NCBI GenBank assembly: GCA_035626595.1
Contig: DASPNJ010000103.1
Coordinates: forward strand, 124,001 to 188,000
Reading direction: 5' to 3'
Origin: JAQGMV01 sp035626595
Lineage (GTDB): Bacteria; Pseudomonadota; Gammaproteobacteria; Burkholderiales; SG8-41
Length of the DNA stretch: 64,000 bases
The notes under the pieces are model-generated. The model did no database searches. It was not told the DNA's origin and saw only the letters and a list, made by a program, of their open reading frames with translations. Positions 53,336 to 61,356 of this stretch are shown in pieces. Every line of letters begins with the position of its first letter. Within the stretch, counting starts at the first letter, position 1. Both the position numbers and the translations under genes were made by a program.

Positions 53336-54130
53336 CTACTCGGCGATGAACAACTCTGGTCGCACGTACCGCTGTTGCGGGAATAGCATTCGACGAATGG
53401 CTTCGCGGGCTTCGTAAGCGAGCTCGCGCCGGTGCCGGTCGCCGGGAAAGATCGGCGGCAGGAAACACACGTGCGCGAGGATCTCGTGCTGGCTGGTGAT
53501 GCCCATCAGCGTCTGCCACGCAGACTTCTCCTCGTCGTACGCGGCCTCGGTGCAGAGCGTGCCGTCGCTGCGGTCGAACCACAGCGCCACCGGCTGAATC
53601 GCCGCGCGCGCTTCGAGCGCCGGTTCGAGCAGCGACGCGTGGAACTTGAGCAGCGTCGAACCGTCCGTCGTCGTGCCTTCCGGAAAGACGGCGAACACGT
53701 CACCCGCGACGAGCCGCCGCGCGACCATCTGATTGATGCGCGTCGTATCGCGCCGCCGCCCACGATCGATGAAGAGCGTCCCGGCCCGCGCGCACAGCCA
53801 GCCGAGCAGCGGCCAGCGGCGGATTTCCGCCTTCGCGACGAAGCGCACCGCGACGATCGCATTGATCATGCAGATGTCGAGCCACGACACGTGATTCGCG
53901 ACCAGCATCAGCGGCCGGATCGTGTACGGCGGCGGCATCCCGTGGAGAAACAGCCGCACGTTGAGGATCGTGAGGAGCTGCAGCGACCAGTGCTCGATCT
54001 CACGCCTGCGGCGCGCGGCGCTCTGGAGGGGAAACAGGAACGTGGAGATCGCCAGGCCGCGCGCGACATGCAGCGCCAGGCGCGTGACGCGCGCCCACCG
54101 TTTCAGCGACTGGGCAAACCGAACCCGCAT
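53336..54130 (-). CDS. plsC: 1-acyl-sn-glycerol-3-phosphate acyltransferase
   Basis: A 264-residue PlsC-type acyltransferase. The catalytic NHVSWLD (HX4D) is near residue 80, the FPEGTTTDGSTLLKF substrate-binding motif near residue 155, and IQPVALWFDRSDG follows. A hydrophobic N-terminal segment (about residues 15-35) anchors it to the inner membrane. It transfers an acyl chain to lysophosphatidate to make phosphatidic acid. The ATG at 54130 avoids an upstream extension that is encoded by a dispersed repeat (54196-54272). Confidence 0.9.
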   Translation of the reverse strand: MRVRFAQSLKRWARVTRLALHVARGLAISTFLFPLQSAARRRREIEHWSLQLLTILNVRLFLHGMPPPYTIRPLMLVANHVSWLDICMINAIVAVRFVAKAEIRRWPLLGWLCARAGTLFIDRGRRRDTTRINQMVARRLVAGDVFAVFPEGTTTDGSTLLKFHASLLEPALEARAAIQPVALWFDRSDGTLCTEAAYDEEKSAWQTLMGITSQHEILAHVCFLPPIFPGDRHRRELAYEAREAIRRMLFPQQRYVRPELFIAE

Positions 54131-54195
54131 CGCGCCATTATAGGAGGCGCCCTGCGGATGGCCTCTCTCGCGGCGAAAGAGACAGCGCGGATTTC

Positions 54196-54272
54196 CCTTC
54201 GCTCTGAGCGCGTCGAAGGGTGAACGGCCTGCGTGCTTCGACAAGCTCAGCACGACCGGTGGTGAACGGCCT
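54196..54272. repeat. CTTCGACAAGCTCAGCACGACCGG-type dispersed repeat
   Basis: Two facing copies: CCTTCGCTCTGAGCGCGTCGAAGGGTGAACGG and GCTTCGACAAGCTCAG, then ACGACCGGTGGTGAACGG. Relatives interrupt the MFS gene (36748-36776) and prmA (62991-63003). It occupies most of the gap between plsC and the lipoprotein gene. Confidence 0.65.
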
Positions 54273-54328
54273 TCGGTGGCGAGGAGCCCGTGCTCGCGGG
54301 CGCAGCCGAGCGGCGCCTCGTGCGTTCT

Positions 54329-54790
54329 TCAGCGGGTGACGCGGGAGGTGGCGCCGTCGGACAGTATCCGCACGCGGTCGCCGGGCCGGAATGTTTCGTC
54401 GGCCTCCTGCATGATCGCGACCATCTGGCCGTTGTCGAGCTTGACGGTGACTTCGACGCCCTGCCGCGCCGTCGCGCTTTGCTCGACCGCCTGCCCCGCG
54501 ATGCCCCCGACCACCGCGCCCGCGATCGCGCCGAGCGCCGAGCCGCGTCCGCGGCCGATCGTGCTGCCCGCGACGCCGCCCGCGACAGCGCCGGCCGCGG
54601 GGCCGACCCCGCTACGGGTGCCTTCGAGCTTCACTTCGCGCACGCTTTCGACGTATCCCATGCGCACCGTCTGCTCGCGCCGCGCCTGATCGCGCGAGTA
54701 CGAGCCGCCGCCCAGGCCCGGCGCGGCGCAGCCGGTCACGAGCGTTACGAGCGCCACGGCGGCGATCGTGATTTTGCGTTTGATGTTCAT
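54329..54790 (-). CDS. Glycine-zipper lipoprotein (SlyB/Pcp-like)
   Basis: A 153-residue outer-membrane lipoprotein. The signal peptide ends with the lipobox LVTGC (lipidated Cys21). The middle (about residues 60-105) is a glycine-zipper 2TM domain with repeated GxxxG (AGAVAGGVAGSTIG, AIAGAVVGGIAGQ). The C-terminal EVTVKLDNGQMVAIMQEADE and FRPGDRVRIL complete the SlyB/Pcp pattern. SlyB-like proteins stabilise the outer membrane under stress. Preceded by a repeat-rich 110-base gap. Confidence 0.9.
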   Translation of the reverse strand: MNIKRKITIAAVALVTLVTGCAAPGLGGGSYSRDQARREQTVRMGYVESVREVKLEGTRSGVGPAAGAVAGGVAGSTIGRGRGSALGAIAGAVVGGIAGQAVEQSATARQGVEVTVKLDNGQMVAIMQEADETFRPGDRVRILSDGATSRVTR

Positions 54791-54805
54791 GCCTGATGCC
54801 CCCTT

Positions 54806-54893
54806 CACCCTACCCTCTCCCCGCAAGCGGCGGCGAGGGCATTTACTGTGGTCCGCCCCGCAAGCGGGGCGAGCCGATTTACTGTGGCCGCCG
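54806..54893. repeat. Imperfect tandem repeat with ATTTACTGTGG core
   Basis: Two copies about 41 bases apart of CCCGCAAGCGG-GGCGAG followed by ATTTACTGTGG, preceded by CCCTACCCTCTCCCC. It fills the gap between the kinase gene and the lipoprotein gene. Confidence 0.6.
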
Positions 54894-54900
54894 GTGGTGC

Positions 54901-55836
54901 TTACCAGAGCGGCGAGCCGAAGGCGCGCCGGTACTGATCGGCGATCTCGTCGCGCGTGAAGCTGTGGTTCTGCCCGCCGCGTCGCGCGATCTTCATCGAG
55001 CCGATGAGCGACGCGAGCCGTCCCGTCGTCTCCCAGTCCATGCCGTTGGCGATCCCGTACAGAAGCCCGGCCCTGAACGCGTCTCCGCACCCGGTGGGAT
55101 CGACGATTTCCGCTGCTTTAACGCACGGTATGTCTATCTGATGACCGCCGGCGTGGATCACCGAGCCCCGCGCGCCGAGTGTGACCACGAAAGCCTGCAC
55201 GAGTTTCGCAAGCGCGTCGATCGACTTGCCCGTGCGCTCCTGGAGCATCTGCGCTTCGTAATCGTTGACCGCGACGTACTCCGCCAGCCGCACGAATTCC
55301 AACAGCTCGTCGCCGCTGAACATCGGCAGTCCCTGACCCGGGTCGAACATGAACGGAACGCCGCGCTCGTGGAATTCCCGCGCGTGCTGGAGCATGCCGT
55401 CGCGGCCGTCCGGCGCGATGATTCCGAGCTTGGGTTCCGGCGCTTCGCTCACGTGGTTCTGGTGCGAATAGTTCATCGCGCCGGGATGGAAGGCCGTGAT
55501 CTGGTTGTCGTCGAGATCGGTGGTGATGAACGCCTGAGCCGTGTAGGTGTCGGGCACCCGCCTGATGCATTGCTGGGAGATGCCGAGCTTCTCCAGCCGT
55601 TCCGCGTAAGGCGCGTAATCCTCGCCGACCGTCGCCATGATCAGCGGATCGTCGCCGAGCAGCCTCAGGCTGTACGCGATGTTGCCCGCGCAGCCGCCGA
55701 ACTCGCGCCGCAGCTCGGGCACGAGAAACGCGACGTTCAGGATGTGCAGCTTGTCGGGAAGGATGTGATTCGTGAAGCGATCGCGGAACACCATGATGGT
55801 GTCGTACGCGATGGACCCGCAGATGACGGTAGACAT
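54901..55836 (-). CDS. PfkB-family carbohydrate/nucleoside kinase (adenosine-kinase-like)
   Basis: A 311-residue ribokinase-fold enzyme. The start MSTVICGSIAYDTIMVF, the substrate loop FGGCAGNIAYSLRLLG and the C-terminal anion hole DPTGCGDAFRAGLLYG (catalytic Asp in GCGDA) are visible. The NIAYSLRLLG and DYAPYAERL pattern is close to bacterial adenosine kinase-like PfkB proteins, but the phosphorylated substrate is uncertain. The ATG at 55836 gives the normal length; a dispersed palindrome lies just upstream. Confidence 0.85.
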   Translation of the reverse strand: MSTVICGSIAYDTIMVFRDRFTNHILPDKLHILNVAFLVPELRREFGGCAGNIAYSLRLLGDDPLIMATVGEDYAPYAERLEKLGISQQCIRRVPDTYTAQAFITTDLDDNQITAFHPGAMNYSHQNHVSEAPEPKLGIIAPDGRDGMLQHAREFHERGVPFMFDPGQGLPMFSGDELLEFVRLAEYVAVNDYEAQMLQERTGKSIDALAKLVQAFVVTLGARGSVIHAGGHQIDIPCVKAAEIVDPTGCGDAFRAGLLYGIANGMDWETTGRLASLIGSMKIARRGGQNHSFTRDEIADQYRRAFGSPLW

Positions 55837-55859
55837 GCGCGGGATTATACGTGGCACAC

Positions 55860-55923
55860 CGTCACCCCCGCGAAAGCGGGGTCCAGAACCGCTACTGGAT
55901 TCCCGCCTGCGCGGGAATGACGG
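55860..55923. repeat. GTCACCCCCGCGAAAGCGGGG / GGATTCCCGCCTGCGCGGGAATGACGG repeat
   Basis: Two C/G-rich dyads in the gap between the kinase gene and dgkA. The second is a common REP-like sequence of proteobacteria; the same elements are at 41725-41797. Confidence 0.7.
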
Positions 55924-55926
55924 ACG

Positions 55927-56307
55927 CTACGGCACCAGGACGAGCAGCCAGACCATCGGCACATTCAGCAGCGCGAGCATCACGGCCGCGCTGCCCATGT
56001 CTTTCGCGCGCTTCGCGAGCACATGGTCTTCCAGCGAGATCCTGTCGGTGACCGACTCGATCGCGGAGTTGATGAGCTCGACGATCAGCACCAGCAGCAC
56101 CGAGGCCACCATCAGCGCCTTGCCGACCCCGGTCGTCGGTGCGTGCAGCGCGATCGGCACGAGGATGAGCGCGAGCACCAGCTCGACGCGGAAAGCGTCC
56201 TCGTGGCGCAGCGCCGCGGACAGCCCGTCGAGCGAATAAAAGAGCGCCTTCCACAGCCGCGAGAAAGGTCCGCGGCTTTTCTGCCAGGTTCTTACCGGGG
56301 GCGCCAC
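55927..56307 (-). CDS. dgkA: Diacylglycerol kinase
   Basis: A 126-residue inner-membrane kinase, the usual DgkA size, with three membrane helices. The signature LIVELINSAIESVTDRI, then RAKDMGSAAV, marks the active site. It phosphorylates diacylglycerol arising from membrane turnover. The start is GTG at 56307, overlapping the end of gcvPB by 16 bases, so it is likely translated from the gcv transcript. Confidence 0.93.
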   Translation of the reverse strand: MAPPVRTWQKSRGPFSRLWKALFYSLDGLSAALRHEDAFRVELVLALILVPIALHAPTTGVGKALMVASVLLVLIVELINSAIESVTDRISLEDHVLAKRAKDMGSAAVMLALLNVPMVWLLVLVP

Positions 56308-57740
56308 TTGAGGTCGAGCTCGCGCGCGGCCTTCACGTCGTCGAGCCGCTTGACCGGCGTCGTATGCGGCGCGGTCTTGACGATCTGCGGGTTCGAGCGC
56401 GCTTCCTCGAGGATCTCTTTCATCGCGGCGACGAAGGCGTCGAGCGTCTCCTTCGTTTCAGTCTCCGTCGGCTCGATCAGCAGGCATTCCGGGACGAGCT
56501 GCGGAAAGTACGTCGTCGGCGCGTGAAACCCCTTGTCGAGCAGGCGCTTCGCGAAATCCATCGCGGTGACGCCGGTTTCGTCCTTGACCCGCTTCAGCGT
56601 GACGATGAACTCGTGGCTCGCGCGCCGCTCGGGGAACGCGAGATCGAAGCCCGCGCGCTCGAGCTCCTTCATCAGGTAATTCGCGTTGAGCGTCGCGAAC
56701 TCGGCAACACGTCGCATGCCTTCCGCACCGAGCATGCGCGCATAGGCATACGCGCGCAGCAGCACGCCGACATTGCCGAGATGCGCCCCCATGCGGCCGA
56801 TCGACTGCGGCCGCTCGCGCTCGTCGGCGAGCTTGAACCCGCCGTTGACAGGCACGACCACCGGCACCGGCAGGAACGGTTCCAGCGTTTTCGACACGCC
56901 GACCGGGCCCGAGCCGGGTCCCCCGCCCCCGTGCGGTGTCGAGAATGTCTTGTGCAGGTTGATGTGGATCGCGTCGAAGCCCATGTCGCCCGGCTTCACC
57001 TTGCCGAGGATCGCGTTCAGATTGGCCCCGTCGTAGTAGAGCAGCCCGCCCGCCTCGTGAACGACGCGCTGCATGTCCATGATCCGGCGCTCGAAGACGC
57101 CGAGCGTCGAGGGGTTCGTGAGCATGAGCCCGGCGGTCTGCGGGCCGACTGCGGCCGTGAGCGCGGCCATCTCGACGTCGCCGTTGGCGTCGATCGGAAT
57201 CTCGCGCACGGTATAGCCGCACATGACCGCCGTTGCCGGGTTGGTGCCATGCGCCGCCGAAGGCACGAGTATCTCCGTGCGCCGCGTATCGCGCCGTGCG
57301 TCGTGATACGCGCGGATCATCGCGACGCCGGCGAGCTCGCCCTGCGCGCCGGCCATGGGCGCGAGGCTCACCGCGGCCATGCCGGTGACCGCCTTCAGCA
57401 TCTCCTGCAGCTCGTGCAGGCATGCGAGGAAACCCTGCCCCGTCTCGTCGGGCGCGTCCGGATGGCGCGCGAGGAACTGCGGCAGCATCGCGAGCGCGTT
57501 CGAGCTGCGCGGGTTGTACTTCATCGTGCACGACCCGAGCGGATAGAAGTGCGTGTCGATCGAGAAGTTCTTCTGCGAAAGCGCCGTGTAGTGGCGCACG
57601 GCGTCGAGCTCCGAGACTTCGGGCAGGAGCGGCGGCGTGCTGCGCAGCAGGCGCTCGGGCAGATCGAGCTTTTCGCCGCGCGGCTCGATCGCCTGCGCGT
57701 GGTTGCGCCGTCCGCGCCGGGATTTTTCGAAGATCAGCAT
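56292..57740 (-). CDS. gcvPB: Glycine dehydrogenase (decarboxylating) subunit 2
   Basis: A 482-residue PLP enzyme, the C-terminal subunit of the two-chain P-protein. The PLP lysine is in INLHKTFSTPHGGGGPG, preceded by LGSCTMKYNPRSS and YYDGANLNAILG. With GcvPA it decarboxylates glycine and passes the aminomethyl group to the lipoyl arm of GcvH. The ATG at 57740 is used; a TTG three codons earlier is possible. It is separated from gcvPA by tpx and a repeat-filled gap. Confidence 0.95.
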   Translation of the reverse strand: MLIFEKSRRGRRNHAQAIEPRGEKLDLPERLLRSTPPLLPEVSELDAVRHYTALSQKNFSIDTHFYPLGSCTMKYNPRSSNALAMLPQFLARHPDAPDETGQGFLACLHELQEMLKAVTGMAAVSLAPMAGAQGELAGVAMIRAYHDARRDTRRTEILVPSAAHGTNPATAVMCGYTVREIPIDANGDVEMAALTAAVGPQTAGLMLTNPSTLGVFERRIMDMQRVVHEAGGLLYYDGANLNAILGKVKPGDMGFDAIHINLHKTFSTPHGGGGPGSGPVGVSKTLEPFLPVPVVVPVNGGFKLADERERPQSIGRMGAHLGNVGVLLRAYAYARMLGAEGMRRVAEFATLNANYLMKELERAGFDLAFPERRASHEFIVTLKRVKDETGVTAMDFAKRLLDKGFHAPTTYFPQLVPECLLIEPTETETKETLDAFVAAMKEILEEARSNPQIVKTAPHTTPVKRLDDVKAARELDLKWRPR

Positions 57741-57748
57741 GCGTTGCA

Positions 57749-57857
57749 AGGTGACGCGGTGACGCGGTGACGCGGTGACGCGGTCACACGTTGACGCGCC
57801 GACCCGGTTGAAATTGCAGCTGAGTTCGTCACTTCGTCACTCCATCACTTCGTCACT
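57749..57857. repeat. Inverted GTGACGNN octamer arrays between tpx and gcvPB
   Basis: Four to five GTGACGCG units (57749-57785) face three or four CGTCACTT/CATCACTT units (57828-57857). The last unit is inside tpx: its final codons VTK and TGA stop are GTG ACG AAG TGA on the minus strand. Confidence 0.78.
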
Positions 57858-58354
57858 TGGAGCGCCGCCAGCGCGGCTTCGTAGTTGGGCTCCTGCTTGA
57901 TCTCCGGCACGAGCTCGGAGTGCAGCACCTTGTTGTTTTCGTCCAGCACGATCACCGCGCGCGACGTGAGGCCCTTGAGCGCGCCGTCCGCGATGTCGAC
58001 ACCGAGCTTCGAATGGACGTCGCGGTTGCGAAACGTCGAGAGCGTGACCACGTTGTTCAGGCCCTCCGCGCCGCAAAAGCGCGGGCCGACGAAAGGCAGG
58101 TCGGCCGAGACGACCAGCACGACCGCGTTCTGCGCATCGCCCGCTTTCTGGTTGAAGGTACGCGTGGACGTCTGGCACACCGGCGTATCGAGACTCGGCA
58201 CGATGTTCAGGATCTTGCGCTTGCCCGCGTAGTCCTTGAGGCTCACTTCCTTCAGATCCTTGCCGGTGAGCGTGAAATCGGGAACGGTGTCGCCGGGCTT
58301 CGGGAAGTTGCCGTTCACGGTGATCGCGTTGCCGCCGAGCGTTACATTTGCCAT
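57845..58354 (-). CDS. tpx: Thiol peroxidase
   Basis: A 169-residue atypical two-Cys peroxiredoxin. The peroxidatic Cys60 is in PSLDTPVCQTSTRTFN and the resolving Cys94 in PFVGPRFCGAEGL, matching Cys61/Cys95 of E. coli Tpx. It reduces H2O2 and lipid hydroperoxides using thioredoxin in the periplasm or cytoplasm. It sits between gcvPA and gcvPB on the same strand, an unexpected insertion. Its last three residues (VTK) and stop are encoded by an octamer repeat. Confidence 0.95.
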   Translation of the reverse strand: MANVTLGGNAITVNGNFPKPGDTVPDFTLTGKDLKEVSLKDYAGKRKILNIVPSLDTPVCQTSTRTFNQKAGDAQNAVVLVVSADLPFVGPRFCGAEGLNNVVTLSTFRNRDVHSKLGVDIADGALKGLTSRAVIVLDENNKVLHSELVPEIKQEPNYEAALAALQVTK

Positions 58355-58372
58355 TTCAGTCTCCTTGAGGGT

Positions 58373-59725
58373 CTAACCGACTGCGCGCGCCAGCGCCCTG
58401 GCGTAGCGCTCGAGATCGTCGGAAGTCTTGGTTTCGGTCGCGCACACGAGCAGCGCAGGGCCGAGCTCGGGATAATGCGGCGTCAGATCGAGGCCGCCCA
58501 GTATGCCGTCGGCCTGGAGGGCCCGCAACACGGGCGCCACGGGTTTCCCGAGCCTCACGACGAATTCGTGGAAGACGTGCGCATCGAAGCATGGCCTGAC
58601 GCCGGTCACCGCCGCCAGCCGCTCACGCAGTTGCGTCGCGTTCGCATGACTCGCGCGGGCGACGTTCGCGAGACCCGAAGGCCCCAGCAGCGCCATATAT
58701 ATAGTCGCCGCGGTGACCATCAGCCCCTGGTTCGTGCAGATGTTCGACGTCGCCTTGGAGCGGCGGATGTGCTGCTCGCGCGCCTGCAGCGTCAGCGTGT
58801 AGCCGGTGCGTCCATCGGTATCGACCGTTTTGCCGACGATGCGCCCCGGCATCTGCCGCACGAGCGCGTCGCGGCACGCCATGAATCCGAAGTACGGTCC
58901 GCCGCCCGACAGCGGAATGCCGAGCGGCTGCCCGTCGCCGACCGCGATGTCGGCACCTTTTGCGCCCCACTCGCCCGGTGGGCGCAGCAGCGCCAGCGCC
59001 GTGGGATTCACGACCGCGATCGCGAGCAGGCCCTGCGCGTGCGCCCAGTCCACGAGCTCGTCCACGTTTTCGAGCGCGCCGAAGAAATTCGGCTGCGCAA
59101 CGACCAGCGCCGCGCTGCCATCGGCGCCGAGCGTGCTCACGTTCTGCAGCGGCGTGCAACCGGTGCGAGCGTCGTAGTCGATCTCGGTCAACTCGATGCC
59201 CTGGTTGTACACGATGCTGCGCACGACCTTGCGCCAGCGCGGGTCGAGCGTGCGCGGAACCAGAACGCGACGCCCGGTCTTGTGCGCGCGCACCGCCATC
59301 AACACGGCTTCGGCCAGCGCGGACGCGCCCTCGTACAGGCTCGCGTTGGTGACGTCGAGACCCGTCAACGAGGTCATCATCGACTGATACTCGTACAGGA
59401 GCTGCAGCGTGCCCTGGCTCGCCTCGGCCTGGTACGGCGTATACGACGAATAGAACTCGCCGCGCGTGGCGATCTGCCACACCGCTGCGGGAATGTGGTG
59501 CTCGTACGCACCGGCGCCGATGAAGCTCAGGTACTCGCCGTCGTCCGCCGCGCGAGCGCGCATGAGACGCGTCAGCTCGAGCTCGTTCAAGCCCGCGGGC
59601 ACGCCGTCGAGGCTCACGCCGCGCAGCGATCCGGGAATCTCGTCGAACAGCGCGTCGACGCGGTCGACGCCGATCGCCTTCAGCATGGCGCGGACGTCTT
59701 CGTCAGTGTGGGGTATGAATGGCAT
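58373..59725 (-). CDS. gcvPA: Glycine dehydrogenase (decarboxylating) subunit 1
   Basis: A 450-residue protein, the N-terminal subunit of the two-chain glycine decarboxylase. The start MPFIPHTDEDVRAML, then FIGAGAYEHHIPAAV and YTPYQAEASQGTLQLLYEYQSMM, and the later STSNICTNQG-like (KATSNICTNQGL) segment are family hallmarks. It lacks the PLP lysine, as expected for this subunit. It lies directly downstream of gcvH across an octamer repeat gap. Confidence 0.95.
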   Translation of the reverse strand: MPFIPHTDEDVRAMLKAIGVDRVDALFDEIPGSLRGVSLDGVPAGLNELELTRLMRARAADDGEYLSFIGAGAYEHHIPAAVWQIATRGEFYSSYTPYQAEASQGTLQLLYEYQSMMTSLTGLDVTNASLYEGASALAEAVLMAVRAHKTGRRVLVPRTLDPRWRKVVRSIVYNQGIELTEIDYDARTGCTPLQNVSTLGADGSAALVVAQPNFFGALENVDELVDWAHAQGLLAIAVVNPTALALLRPPGEWGAKGADIAVGDGQPLGIPLSGGGPYFGFMACRDALVRQMPGRIVGKTVDTDGRTGYTLTLQAREQHIRRSKATSNICTNQGLMVTAATIYMALLGPSGLANVARASHANATQLRERLAAVTGVRPCFDAHVFHEFVVRLGKPVAPVLRALQADGILGGLDLTPHYPELGPALLVCATETKTSDDLERYARALARAVG

Positions 59726-59732
59726 GGTTTCT

Positions 59733-59808
59733 GGTGACGAAGTGACGAAGTGACGAAGTGTCTGGATGCCCTACCGCGTCACTTCGTCACCGCGTCACTG
59801 CGTCACTC
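59733..59808. repeat. Inverted GTGACGNN octamer arrays between gcvH and gcvPA
   Basis: Three GTGACGAA units (59733-59760) face four CGTCACNN units (59776-59806) across a short spacer. The right arm ends against the gcvH stop codon. Confidence 0.75.
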
Positions 59809-60196
59809 AATGTTGATCTTCCGCGGCAACCTTGTCGTAGCCGGCGGCGTCCAGCAGGCCGGTGAGCTCAGCAGGGTCGCTCGGGCGAATACGGAACATC
59901 CAGGCGCCGTACGGATCCTGGTTGATCTTTTCGGGCGCGTCGGCGAGCTCGCCGTTCGCCGCCACGATCTCGCCGGAAAGCGGCGCGTAGATGTCCGCCG
60001 CGGCCTTCACCGATTCGACGACGCCGCACTCCTCGCCTTTTTTCACCTGCCGTCCCGGCGCGGGCGGCTCCACGAAGACGACGTCGCCGAGCTGCTGCTG
60101 CGCGTGATCCGTGATGCCGATCGTGACGGTGCCGTCGGATTCCTGGCGGATCCATTCATGGGTGGGGGTGTATTGGAGATCGTTCGGTGTTGTCAT
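59807..60196 (-). CDS. gcvH: Glycine cleavage system H protein
   Basis: A 129-residue lipoyl carrier. The lipoylated Lys64 is in VVESVKAAADIYAP, and the C-terminal ELADAPEKINQDPYGAWMF matches the family. It carries the aminomethyl intermediate from the P-protein to GcvT and then to the L-protein. The ATG at 60196 follows gcvT, so the order gcvT-gcvH-gcvPA is as expected. Confidence 0.96.
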   Translation of the reverse strand: MTTPNDLQYTPTHEWIRQESDGTVTIGITDHAQQQLGDVVFVEPPAPGRQVKKGEECGVVESVKAAADIYAPLSGEIVAANGELADAPEKINQDPYGAWMFRIRPSDPAELTGLLDAAGYDKVAAEDQH

Positions 60197-60239
60197 TCTT
60201 CGGCTCCTCTCGGTGGACTCGCGTCCAGCCTGCCAATGT

Positions 60240-60263
60240 CGGTGCGCCACCGGCGCACCCTAT
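60240..60263. repeat. GGTGCGCC/GGCGCACC palindrome after gcvT
   Basis: GGTGCGCCACCGGCGCACCCTA; on the minus strand its TAG is the gcvT stop codon. Same family as 976-1003, 25199-25253 and 38148-38211. Confidence 0.7.
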
Positions 60264-61348
60264 GAATCCTTCACGATTATCTTGCCGTTGCGCACGAACG
60301 GCGGCTTCACGACGCGTGCCTCCAGCCACTTGTCGCGAATCGAGACTTCGGCATGCGCGCCCGGCGCCGCGCTCACGGGCAGCCGCGCCAGCGCGATCGA
60401 GCGGTTCATCGTCGGCGAAAAGCCGCCGCTCGTGATCTCGCCTTCACCGCCGGCGAGCCGTACGCGCTGATGCGAGCGCATCACACCACGCTCGCCGAGC
60501 ACCAGCCCCAGGAACGTATAGCGCGGCTTCGCGGCTTCGAGCGCGCCGCGGCCGATGAAGTCGCGCGGCGTGCGCGTCTCCACGGTCCACGCGAGACCGC
60601 ATTCGAACGGCGTCACGTTCTCGTCCATATCCTGCCCGTAGAGATTCATGCCCGCTTCCAGGCGCAGCGTGTCGCGCGCGGCGAGCCCCGCGGGCGCGAT
60701 ACCGGCCGCGAGCAGCGCACGCCACAGCGGCTCGGCGCGCGCGGCGGGCACCATCGTTTCGAAGCCATCTTCGCCGGTGTAGCCGGTGCGCGCAACGAGA
60801 CTGTCGCCCACGACGGCGGCAGTGAAGGCGGCGAGCGGCTCGGTGACGGCACGTGCTTCGGGCCACGCCGCCCAGAGCTTCTCCCGCGCCTGCGGCCCCT
60901 GCACCGCGATGATGGCGAGGTCGCGGCGCGGCGTGAGCTCCACGCCCGCGTCGTCCCGCGCCTGCCGCTGGAGCCACGCCGTGTCCTTCTCGGCGGTGCC
61001 CGCGTTCACGATGACGCGATACGTGCCGTCCGGCATCGCGTAGACGATGAGGTCGTCGATCACGCCGCCGCGCTCGTTGAGCATGCAGCTATACAGCGCC
61101 TTGCCCGCGACCAACCGGGCGACGTCGTTCGCGAGCACGCGCCGCAGGAACTCGCGCGCACCGGCGCCTTTCACGTCGATGCCGAGCATGTGCGAGACGT
61201 CGAACATGCCCGCCTCACGGCGCACGCGGTGATGCTCGTCGACCTGGGAGCCGTAGTGGAGCGGCATGCTCCAGCCGGCGAAATCGACCATGCGCGCGCC
61301 GAGCTCGCGGTGTACCGCATTGAGTGGGGTGGATTTCAGTTCGCTCAT
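60260..61348 (-). CDS. gcvT: Glycine cleavage system T protein (aminomethyltransferase)
   Basis: A 362-residue GcvT. The N-terminal MVDFAGWSMPLHYGSQVDEHH, then MFDVSHMLGIDV (folate-site Asp), ARTGYTGEDGFETM and LAARDTLRLEAGMNLYGQDM are all conserved. It releases ammonia from the aminomethyl-lipoyl group on GcvH and makes 5,10-methylenetetrahydrofolate. It heads the gcvT-gcvH-gcvPA run. A separate, more distant GcvT-like protein is encoded at 40493-41680. Confidence 0.97.
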   Translation of the reverse strand: MSELKSTPLNAVHRELGARMVDFAGWSMPLHYGSQVDEHHRVRREAGMFDVSHMLGIDVKGAGAREFLRRVLANDVARLVAGKALYSCMLNERGGVIDDLIVYAMPDGTYRVIVNAGTAEKDTAWLQRQARDDAGVELTPRRDLAIIAVQGPQAREKLWAAWPEARAVTEPLAAFTAAVVGDSLVARTGYTGEDGFETMVPAARAEPLWRALLAAGIAPAGLAARDTLRLEAGMNLYGQDMDENVTPFECGLAWTVETRTPRDFIGRGALEAAKPRYTFLGLVLGERGVMRSHQRVRLAGGEGEITSGGFSPTMNRSIALARLPVSAAPGAHAEVSIRDKWLEARVVKPPFVRNGKIIVKDS

Positions 61349-61356
61349 GTCGGGCT

